Shown here piece after piece: positions 1 through 4,466 of a stretch of 6,507 nucleotides of DNA; within the stretch, counting starts at the first letter, position 1; every line of letters starts with the position of its first letter. The stretch spans positions 1-6,507 of the forward strand of contig CAZJFC010000082.1 of the NCBI GenBank assembly GCA_964545245.1, given 5' to 3'. The stretch comes from CAZJFC01 sp964545245. Its GTDB lineage: Bacteria; Pseudomonadota; Alphaproteobacteria; Rickettsiales; 21-14-0-20-44-7. A program made the position numbers and the translations under genes. Under the pieces are notes generated by a model. The model was not told the origin of the DNA. It saw only the letters and a program-made list of their open reading frames with translations, and did not search any database.

Positions 1-23
1 AATGTCAGCAGATATTTTATTAC

Positions 24-47
24 GCAAAAAGTCTCCTGACTTTTTGC
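24..47. repeat. hairpin, 10-bp perfect stem with TCCT loop
   Basis: GCAAAAAGTC (24-33) and GACTTTTTGC (38-47) are exact reverse complements around the loop TCCT. It lies downstream of rsmD. Read on the minus strand it gives a GUC-AGGA-GAC hairpin core flanked by an A-run and a U-run, so it could act as a weak bidirectional terminator for the rluB-rsmD transcript. Only three stem pairs next to the loop are GC-containing, so terminator strength is doubtful. The octamer TCTCCTGA at its centre recurs in the next hairpin. Confidence 0.6.
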
Positions 48-67
48 CGAAACCCTAATGTTTACGG

Positions 68-106
68 ATTCCGGATATTTTTTTCTCCTGAAAAAAATTC
101 CGGAAT
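68..106. repeat. long hairpin, 17-bp stem with one bulge, TCCT loop
   Basis: ATTCCGGA (68-75), a bulged T76 and ATTTTTTTC (77-85) pair with GAAAAAAAT (90-98) and TCCGGAAT (99-106). This makes a 17-bp stem with one unpaired base and the loop TCCT (86-89). The stem has an A/T-only upper part and a GC-containing base. Located 3' of rsmD, it is the best candidate for a transcript-end structure of the rluB-rsmD operon, although no U-tract follows the stem on the minus strand. The outer part (ATTCCGGAATGAC) resembles the short dispersed GTCATTCC-type palindromes common between genes in many Alphaproteobacteria. Confidence 0.65.
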
Positions 107-129
107 GACGGCTTTAGAGAGATGGCCAT

Positions 130-158
130 GTAACCAGTAACCACGCAACCAGCAACCA
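130..158. repeat. four short direct repeats GTAACCA/GCAACCA
   Basis: GTAACCA occurs at 130-136 and 137-143. After one spacer base, GCAACCA occurs at 145-151 and 152-158. The array abuts the rsmD stop codon. It may be a small tandem expansion with one substitution (T to C) in the last two copies. No function is apparent. Confidence 0.55.
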
Positions 159-159
159 T

Positions 160-705
160 CTACCCCACCGGGCGCAAAATCCAGAGCTGGGTGTTACCGT
201 AACGGCGCTCGCTCTCCACTTCAAACCCTTCCGGGACATCAAGCTTTTCCCTTTCCGCATCTTCCACAAAAACAAGAGCATCTTTTGCAACCCACCCGCC
301 TGCTTTCAGTGACGCGATGACCTTCGGCGCAATTCCGGTACGGTAGGGCGGGTCCATGAAAATAATATCATATTCGCGGTCGGCCTTCGGGAGTTGCTGG
401 ACATCATAGGCAAAAATCGAATAATTTTTCTCAGGGTGCATTTTCTCGATGTTCATCCGCGTCGCCTCAACCGATTCGTGGTGGTTGTCGATGAAACCGG
501 CAAACTTCGCCCCGCGCGAAATTGCTTCAATGCCATATGACCCGGTGCCGCAGAATACATCAAGCACGTTCGTGTCTTCCCAGTAAATGCGGTTCTGCAA
601 GATGTTATAGGCAGCGCTTCGCACCATGTCGGAAGTCGGGCGTATCCTGTAGCCTTTGGGGCATTCAATTTTCCTGCCTCGGTATTTCCCCGATATCACT
701 CTCAT
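160..705 (-). CDS. rsmD: 16S rRNA (guanine(966)-N2)-methyltransferase RsmD
   Basis: Predicted SAM-dependent enzyme that methylates N2 of G966 in 16S rRNA during cytoplasmic 30S assembly; this role is known for the family. The 181-residue protein has the expected family length. Visible features in order: the N-terminal RsmD signature MRVISGKYRGRKI, RPTSDMVRSAAYNIL (about 23-37), a glycine-rich SAM-binding loop VLDVFCGTGSYGIEA (about 47-61), the N2-methyltransferase catalytic motif DPPY (118-121), and the C-terminal ERRYGNTQLWIL. ATG at 705 is preferred because AGGGG (plus-strand 712-716) lies 6 nt upstream; a GTG at 708 would add one residue. The gene sits 16 nt after the stop of the upstream pseudouridine synthase gene on the same strand, so the two rRNA-modifying enzymes are almost surely cotranscribed. 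Confidence 0.95.
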   Translation of the reverse strand: MRVISGKYRGRKIECPKGYRIRPTSDMVRSAAYNILQNRIYWEDTNVLDVFCGTGSYGIEAISRGAKFAGFIDNHHESVEATRMNIEKMHPEKNYSIFAYDVQQLPKADREYDIIFMDPPYRTGIAPKVIASLKAGGWVAKDALVFVEDAEREKLDVPEGFEVESERRYGNTQLWILRPVG

Positions 706-721
706 CACTTTCCCCTGGACG

Positions 722-1420
722 CTACAGCTTCACTTCCTTTACCTCGCCGGGTTTCATATTGCCCAGCTTATATTTCCCATATTGTATACGTATCAGCCGC
801 GAAACTTCCAGACCAAAATGTTTCATCACCTTGCGTATCTCACGGTTTTTACCCTCGCGCAGCGTTATTACCAGCCATGAATTGGTGGCAAGTTTTTCAA
901 TCTCCACTCCTATCGGGGCATATCTTATGCCATCAAGCGTGATGCCGTTTTTCAGCTTTTTAAGCTCGTTTATCATCACCCTGCCGAACACGCGCACGCG
1001 GTAAACCCGCTCCAGCCCGGCGGATGGGTGCTCAAGCCGGCGGGCAACACCGCCATCCGTTGTGAGCAGGAGCAAACCTTCGGAATTCAAATCAAGCCGC
1101 CCGACCGAAACCACGCGCGGCAGGTTTTTGGGCAGGTTGCCGAACACGGTTGCACGGTTCTTTTCATCCTTATGGCTGGTGACAAGCCCGACCGGCTTGT
1201 AATAAATAAAAATACGCGGTTTCGGCCTGTCGCTGATGGCCAGCCCGTCAATTGTGATGATCTCGTCAGTGACCTTGACCGCCGGGGTTTCAACCCGCTT
1301 CCCCTCAAGCTGAACCCTGCCTTCCGCGATCAGCTTCTCGGCATCACGCCGCGAGCAATATCCGCTTACCGCAATTACCTTGGCGATGCGTTCGGGGGTT
1401 TTCAGGTTGTTATCAGCCAT
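722..1420 (-). CDS. rluB: rRNA pseudouridine synthase, RsuA/RluB family
   Basis: Predicted to isomerise a specific uridine in rRNA to pseudouridine in the cytoplasm. The 232-residue protein has an N-terminal S4 RNA-binding domain (about residues 9-55, with SGYCSRRDAEKLIAEGRV) and a catalytic domain holding the family motif GRLDLNSEGLLLLT (107-120), in which Asp110 should be the catalytic aspartate. The later stretch LERVYRVRVFG is closer to RluB (23S U2605) than to RsuA (16S U516), but the exact target cannot be settled from sequence alone, so the symbol is tentative. ATG at 1420 is chosen because MADNN... leads straight into the S4 domain. The longer frame reaching 1462 would translate its own promoter and operator. 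No Shine-Dalgarno is visible, and a good promoter ends only about 7 nt upstream. First gene of an operon with rsmD; divergent from the XRE regulator. Confidence 0.92.
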   Translation of the reverse strand: MADNNLKTPERIAKVIAVSGYCSRRDAEKLIAEGRVQLEGKRVETPAVKVTDEIITIDGLAISDRPKPRIFIYYKPVGLVTSHKDEKNRATVFGNLPKNLPRVVSVGRLDLNSEGLLLLTTDGGVARRLEHPSAGLERVYRVRVFGRVMINELKKLKNGITLDGIRYAPIGVEIEKLATNSWLVITLREGKNREIRKVMKHFGLEVSRLIRIQYGKYKLGNMKPGEVKEVKL

Positions 1421-1433
1421 GCAACAATAATAA

Positions 1434-1462
1434 ATTATAATAAGGGTTGACTTATACACCAA
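1434..1462 (-). promoter_or_regulatory. predicted promoter of rluB-rsmD
   Basis: On the minus strand TTGGTG (plus 1457-1462) is followed after exactly 17 bp by a perfect TATAAT (plus 1434-1439). Transcription would start near 1427-1428, leaving a 7-8 nt leader before the ATG at 1420 and no room for a Shine-Dalgarno. The -35 box lies inside the left TACACCAA operator half-site, so a protein bound there would be expected to block it. Confidence 0.6.
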
Positions 1463-1492
1463 TTTGGTGTAACCATATTGGTGTATTCAACC
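1445..1492. promoter_or_regulatory. operator cluster, three TACACCAA half-sites
   Basis: Three copies of one 8-mer lie in the divergent rluB/XRE region: TACACCAA at 1455-1462 (plus), and its reverse complement TTGGTGTA at 1464-1471 and 1478-1485. The first two form a 17-bp perfect palindrome with one central base. The first and third form a second dyad with 10-bp arms ATACACCAAT (1454-1463) and ATTGGTGTAT (1477-1486), whose outer flanks GGTTGA (1445-1450) and TCAACC (1487-1492) also pair. The two downstream copies are 14 bp apart. The position overlaps both predicted promoters and points to autoregulation by the adjacent XRE protein; that assignment is inference. Confidence 0.75.
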
Positions 1493-1507
1493 AAACACAG
1501 ATATTAA
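1478..1507 (+). promoter_or_regulatory. candidate promoter of the XRE regulator gene
   Basis: TTGGTG (1478-1483) is followed by TATTAA (1502-1507) after 18 bp, or ATATTA (1501-1506) after 17 bp. Transcription would begin at about 1513-1514, at the ATG itself, giving a leaderless mRNA. The -35 box is the third operator half-site. An alternative -35, TTGACT at 1448-1453, has no convincing -10 at normal spacing. The assignment is moderate because the -10 is imperfect. Confidence 0.4.
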
Positions 1508-1512
1508 CCGCT

Positions 1513-1887
1513 ATGTTTAATAAATCCAGTGATTCTGTCGTGGCTCCCCCCACTATTAATGAATATATAGGCAAAACAATCCGCACCATGCGGCAATCGC
1601 GCAACCTTTCCCTCAATGACCTCGCAAAGGAGCTTGACCTCAGCTACCAGCAGGTCCAGAAATATGAGACCGGGGCAAACCGCGTCGGGGCCGATACCCT
1701 CTACGCAATCGCCAATATCCTGAAAACCGACGCGAATATCTTCTTCCCCGATTTTTCCCTCACCGAGGAAGGGCTTAGCGTTGAACAGGCCAAACTCCTC
1801 GCCCGCTATGACGCGATCTGCGATGAAAAACTGAAGGAAACCATCTTCATGCTTATCACCCGTATTTCCAGCATTGTTGACGGTTAA
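1513..1887 (+). CDS. XRE-family helix-turn-helix transcriptional regulator
   Basis: A 124-residue DNA-binding protein. The HTH_3 (Cro/C1-type) domain spans about residues 17-72, with the helix-turn-helix LSLNDLAKELDLSYQQVQKYE (split here as LSLNDLAKEL and DLSYQQVQKYE, 32-51), followed by the typical ETGANRVGADTLYAIANIL. The short C-terminal helix after residue 88 may serve for dimerisation. Proteins of this size and pattern are common in Alphaproteobacteria. ATG at 1513 is chosen because the extra 22 residues of the longer frame (from 1447) would be encoded by the operator. There is no Shine-Dalgarno. The gene diverges from rluB across a palindromic operator that it probably binds itself. Its targets are unknown; an operator-like sequence also lies at the dnaG start. 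Confidence 0.9.
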   Translation: MFNKSSDSVVAPPTINEYIGKTIRTMRQSRNLSLNDLAKELDLSYQQVQKYETGANRVGADTLYAIANILKTDANIFFPDFSLTEEGLSVEQAKLLARYDAICDEKLKETIFMLITRISSIVDG

Positions 1888-1916
1888 CCCCTTAAGCAAA
1901 GTATTAGCTACCCGTC

Positions 1917-2102
1917 ATCGCGGGTTTATCCCGGCGTTGTTGCATGGCTCCCGCCGCCCATTGAAATATAAGCATAATTTTTGTCATTCCCGCGGAGGCG
2001 GGAATCTTACCTTGTCTGATAAGCCATTGATTATATTAAGATTTATCTGAACGGGAATGACAGGAGGGACAAGCCATGTAACAACGCCGTTTATCCCGCG
2101 AT
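1917..2102. repeat. 186-bp nested imperfect inverted repeat (MITE-like)
   Basis: This fills most of the 322-nt convergent gap between the XRE gene and the exbD-like gene, where no coding sequence is seen. Outer arms ATCGCGGG (1917-1924) and CCCGCGAT (2095-2102) are exact. Next, after unpaired TTTATCC on the left and TTTAT on the right, CGGCGTTGTTGCATGGCT (1932-1949) pairs with AGCCATGTAACAACGCCG (2072-2089) at 17 of 18 positions. Inside lies a third inverted pair (1982-1992/2052-2062) and a small hairpin. No transposase is present. The structure fits a non-autonomous dispersed element or a long cruciform-forming palindrome; no clear target-site duplication flanks it. Confidence 0.7.
1982..2062. 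repeat. 81-bp element with 11-bp inverted ends and dRS3-like hairpin
   Basis: TGTCATTCCCG (1982-1992) and CGGGAATGACA (2052-2062) are exact inverted ends. At the left end ATTCCCGC (1986-1993) and GCGGGAAT (1998-2005) form a perfect 8-bp stem with loop GGAG. The 20-mer at 1986-2005 has the form ATTCCC-N8-GGGAAT, the same as the dRS3 repeat described in Neisseria; similar GTCATTCCCGC palindromes occur in other proteobacteria. Similarity of form does not prove common descent. It may be a simple repeat inserted within the larger inverted repeat. Confidence 0.7.
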
Positions 2103-2143
2103 CCGGTTAGCCTTGCCACCACTGTCTGTACCCACTGAACCAG

Positions 2144-2164
2144 ACCCCGCGACAAGCGCGGGGT
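2144..2164. repeat. GC-rich hairpin, ACCCCGCG/CGCGGGGT
   Basis: ACCCCGCG (2144-2151) and CGCGGGGT (2157-2164) form a perfect 8-bp stem around ACAAG. The flanking sequence, reading on to GTGACG, matches the general look of the short palindromes scattered between genes in many Alphaproteobacteria. No U-tract follows on either strand, so it is better read as a dispersed repeat or transcript-end stabiliser than as a classical terminator. Confidence 0.6.
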
Positions 2165-2185
2165 GACGATGGAAAAGTACTTAGC

Positions 2186-2207
2186 GCTTTGGTATAATTA
2201 CCAAAGC
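2186..2207 (-). terminator. candidate terminator of the exbD-like gene
   Basis: GCTTTGGTA (2186-2194) and TACCAAAGC (2199-2207) form a perfect 9-bp stem with a 4-nt loop. It begins 2 nt beyond the stop codon of the minus-strand exbD-like gene. The sequence following on the minus strand contains only a short TTTT some 8 nt further on, so intrinsic termination would be weak. Its position is the main argument. Confidence 0.4.
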
Positions 2208-2209
2208 TA

Positions 2210-2629
2210 CTAGCGGTCGATTATCACATTCGAGGCGCCTTTCAGCCTCATAATATCAATAACATCCACAAGGTTCTGCACCGTCGCCCCCTCCTCGGTG
2301 CGGATGTTGATCCGGCGGCGCGGGTCATCGGCGATTTTTTCCGCCATCACTTCCTCAAATTCCTGCTTGCTGTAACGTATATTATCCAGCGCCACCGTTA
2401 ACGGCGAAATACTGACGCGGATCATATTCTCCTCCTCGCGGTCAATATTCTTCGCCAGCGCGGGGGTGGCTTCCGAACCGTCCAGCCTGTCCGCCATCGA
2501 AACGTCGATAGCAAGGTCCTTGCTGAAATTCGTGCATAACATCAGGAAAAGAATCAGGAAAAACAATATGTCAATCAACGATATGATGTTGATGCTGACC
2601 TTCTCGCGCCGGTTGCGTTCGATTTCCAT
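2210..2629 (-). CDS. ExbD/TolR-family biopolymer transport-like protein
   Basis: A 139-residue predicted inner-membrane protein with a short cytoplasmic N-terminus (about 1-12), one transmembrane helix (about 13-33) and a periplasmic domain. The helix holds SLIDILFFLILFLML, with Asp20 at the place of the proton-pathway aspartate of ExbD and TolR. The C-terminal region RINIRTEEGATVQNLVDVID...GASNVIIDR matches the family pattern. Family members work with ExbB or TolQ to turn proton-motive force into work at the envelope, with TonB or TolA. No such partner lies next to it: the gene is alone on its strand between a convergent XRE gene and divergent dnaG. ATG at 2629 is chosen because it directly precedes the conserved start of the domain; an extended frame to 2665 would run into the promoter. 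No Shine-Dalgarno is visible. Confidence 0.85.
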   Translation of the reverse strand: MEIERNRREKVSINIISLIDILFFLILFLMLCTNFSKDLAIDVSMADRLDGSEATPALAKNIDREEENMIRVSISPLTVALDNIRYSKQEFEEVMAEKIADDPRRRINIRTEEGATVQNLVDVIDIMRLKGASNVIIDR

Positions 2630-2636
2630 AACGAAG

Positions 2637-2665
2637 CATATATACTGAAACCTTGCAGTCGGCAA
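2637..2665 (-). promoter_or_regulatory. predicted promoter of the exbD-like gene
   Basis: On the minus strand TTGCCG (plus 2660-2665) and TATATG (plus 2637-2642) are separated by 17 bp. The start point would be about 2630, one base before the ATG at 2629. The -35 box lies one base away from the opposite-facing dnaG -35, inside the small inverted repeat CTTGC-AGTCG-GCAAG (2652-2666). Confidence 0.45.
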
Positions 2666-2681
2666 GATACTACCCTATATT
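2653..2681 (+). promoter_or_regulatory. predicted promoter of dnaG-rpoD
   Basis: TTGCAG (2653-2658) and TATATT (2676-2681) are separated by exactly 17 bp. Transcription would start at about 2688, one base before the dnaG ATG, predicting a leaderless or nearly leaderless message. No Shine-Dalgarno precedes the ATG, in agreement. It is arranged back to back with the exbD-like promoter; the two -35 boxes are one base apart. Confidence 0.5.
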
Positions 2682-2690
2682 ACACCAAAT
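2680..2690 (+). promoter_or_regulatory. possible XRE operator site at the dnaG start
   Basis: TTACACCAAAT here is an exact 11-bp match to the minus strand of the XRE/rluB operator (plus 1462-1472). It contains the full half-site TACACCAA and overlaps the last two bases of the dnaG -10 box and the first two bases of its ATG. There is only a half-site: no inverted partner follows within one turn. Binding here is inference. Confidence 0.3.
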
Positions 2691-4461
2691 GCTTTTCCCT
2701 AAAGAATTTATCAATCAGGTACGTAGCCGGTTCAATGTTTCACAAATTGTCGGGAAACGTGTCGCGCTCAAACAGCGCGGCAAGGAATTCACCGGGCTTT
2801 GCCCCTTCCATAACGAAAAATCGCCCTCCTTCACCGTGAATGATGAAAAGGAATTTTACCACTGCTTCGGCTGCGGGGCGCATGGCAATATGTTCGATTT
2901 CATCATGCAGACCGAAGGCCTCAACTTCCCCGAAACCGTTGAAATTCTGGCGCTCGAAGCCGGGATGCAGCTACCCAAGGCCGACCCGAAAATGGTTGAG
3001 AAATATGACCATCTTGCCGAACTGATGAGCTGCGCCGAAGCCGCCGCGAAATATTTCAAGGAAAACCTGCACAATAATTTAGGCGCTGCCGCAAGGGGAT
3101 ATATTGAACGCCGCGGTCTTTCCGAGCAAACGGTTGAGGAATTCCGCCTTGGCTTCTGCCCGGATATCCAGGGCAGGATGCAGCAATACCTCACCGAAAA
3201 AGGCTTCAACCTGAAGCAGATGGGCGAAATCGGCCTTATCCGCAACGGCTATGAGATTTTCCGCAGCAGGCTCATTTTCCCTATCACTGACAATAAAGGC
3301 CGTGTTATCGCCTTCGGCGGCCGCATCCTCGAAAAAGGCGAACCGAAATACCTCAACTCCCCCGAAACCCCGATTTTCCATAAGCGGCGCATCCTGTTCG
3401 GCAAATCCATCGCGCGGAAATATTCCCACGAAACCGGCGAGATCATCGTGACCGAAGGCTATATGGACACGATTTCCCTTAATCAGGCCGGGTTCAAGAA
3501 TGCCGTCGCCCCGCTCGGAACCTCGCTCACCGAGGAGCATTTAAGCGAATTATGGGCGCTGGCGAAAGAACCGTCGCTCTGCTTTGACGGGGATAATGCC
3601 GGGAAACGCGCCGCCCAGCGCGCCGCCATGCTCGCCCTACCCCTGCTCAAACCGGGATATTCGCTGAAATTCGTCGAACTTCCCGCCGGGCAGGATCCGG
3701 ACGATGTGGTGAAACAGTCGCCCGCAACCTTCCGCAACCTTTTAAATGCCGCCAGCCCGCTCTCGGAAGTGGTATATAATGCCGAAAAACAGGCAAAACC
3801 GGTTAAAACACCGGAACAACAGGCAGATTTGCGCGCAAGGCTGGAAAACCTCGCCAGAAATATTAAAAACCCCGATATTTCAAAGAATTACCTTGATTTC
3901 TTCCGCCAGAAGCTCTGGCAGGATTCACGCAGCTTTGGCCAGAAACCCGCGCTGAAAACCGCCACCGGGAATACTTCACAGATTTCCGGCGTAATTGGCT
4001 CCGAGGCTGAAAAAACAAAGGTTTTAAGGCTGGAATATACCATAATCGGCCTTGTAGCCAGCTTCCCGGAGCTTCTAAATGACACAAATACCGCAGAAGA
4101 ACTGGCAAATATCGAGTTTTCGCATCTTGAAATTGACAACATGAGGCAAAATATATTATTTACAACCGCTTACGAGACTGATGAAGGAAACCAGGAGACA
4201 CCGCCGGAGCTTGAACAGCTCACCGAAGGGCTCGATAAAAAATTATCCTTATACATCAAGTACGGTAAAGATTACGCGCAAAAATGGGGCAACCCAAAAA
4301 TTGCGTGGGAAAAATTGATTGAACAATACAGGCTCCTGCTTGCCGTTAATGACTGCACAGGTCCAGGCAGCAATGATGATCTCGAAAATGATTTCATCAG
4401 GCTACAGGAAACGCGCAGGCAATTGCGGGAAGCGGAAAATAAATTCAGTTTTGGAGACTAA
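2689..4461 (+). CDS. dnaG: DNA primase DnaG
   Basis: Synthesises RNA primers at the replication fork together with the DnaB helicase. The 590-residue protein is of normal length (E. coli 581). The N-terminal CHC2 zinc-binding domain has ligands Cys38, His41, Cys59 and Cys62 (C-x2-H-x17-C-x2-C). The primase core follows, with RLIFPITDNKGRVIAFGGR (194-212). The TOPRIM domain shows EGYMD (Glu256) and DGD (Asp300, Asp302), the expected metal-binding acids. The C-terminal DnaB-interacting region (about 440-590) is divergent, as usual in the family. ATG at 2689 is preferred since MLFPKEFINQVRSRF is the usual start of DnaG; the frame opens at 2653 but that part encodes its own promoter. It ends 5 nt before rpoD, whose Shine-Dalgarno lies in the last dnaG codons, so the two are cotranscribed. 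rpsU, the first gene of the E. coli operon, is absent. Confidence 0.97.
   Translation: MLFPKEFINQVRSRFNVSQIVGKRVALKQRGKEFTGLCPFHNEKSPSFTVNDEKEFYHCFGCGAHGNMFDFIMQTEGLNFPETVEILALEAGMQLPKADPKMVEKYDHLAELMSCAEAAAKYFKENLHNNLGAAARGYIERRGLSEQTVEEFRLGFCPDIQGRMQQYLTEKGFNLKQMGEIGLIRNGYEIFRSRLIFPITDNKGRVIAFGGRILEKGEPKYLNSPETPIFHKRRILFGKSIARKYSHETGEIIVTEGYMDTISLNQAGFKNAVAPLGTSLTEEHLSELWALAKEPSLCFDGDNAGKRAAQRAAMLALPLLKPGYSLKFVELPAGQDPDDVVKQSPATFRNLLNAASPLSEVVYNAEKQAKPVKTPEQQADLRARLENLARNIKNPDISKNYLDFFRQKLWQDSRSFGQKPALKTATGNTSQISGVIGSEAEKTKVLRLEYTIIGLVASFPELLNDTNTAEELANIEFSHLEIDNMRQNILFTTAYETDEGNQETPPELEQLTEGLDKKLSLYIKYGKDYAQKWGNPKIAWEKLIEQYRLLLAVNDCTGPGSNDDLENDFIRLQETRRQLREAENKFSFGD
4133..4162 (+). promoter_or_regulatory. 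candidate internal promoter for rpoD inside dnaG
   Basis: A perfect TTGACA (4133-4138) lies in an A/T-rich patch of dnaG. Downstream are TATTAT (4154-4159, spacer 15) and TATTTA (4157-4162, spacer 18); neither is at the ideal 17. This patch uses ATA and TTA codons, which are rare elsewhere in the gene, and this may reflect selection for the promoter. It would start about 300 nt upstream of rpoD. In E. coli, rpoD also has extra promoters inside dnaG. No clear heat-shock-type -10 was found. Confidence 0.3.
4453..4456 (+). promoter_or_regulatory. Shine-Dalgarno of rpoD within dnaG tail
   Basis: GGAG lies inside the last codons of dnaG, 10 nt before the ATG at 4467. It supports the use of this ATG, and thus translation of the long lysine-rich tail, and suggests translational coupling between dnaG and rpoD. 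Confidence 0.65.
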
Positions 4462-4466
4462 TAAAA

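Noticed and set aside
522..1450. Plus-strand frames opposite rsmD and rluB (522-1004 and 1028-1450)
   Set aside because: Both are antisense to clearly conserved enzymes and show no domain; they are shadows.
1944..1964. Tiny ATG frame (six codons) in the convergent gap
   Set aside because: It is too short, has no ribosome binding site, and lies within the inverted repeat.
1904..2111. TTAGC on either side of the 186-bp inverted repeat as a target-site duplication
   Set aside because: The two copies are 8 and 4 nt away from the arm ends and only 5 bp long, so they are within chance.
1983..2168. Spaced palindromes considered as a CRISPR array
   Set aside because: The repeats differ in sequence and length, there are no equal-sized unique spacers, and no cas genes are in the window.
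3079..3540. Minus-strand frame of 153 codons inside dnaG
   Set aside because: It is antisense to the conserved primase core and TOPRIM domain, with no family features of its own.
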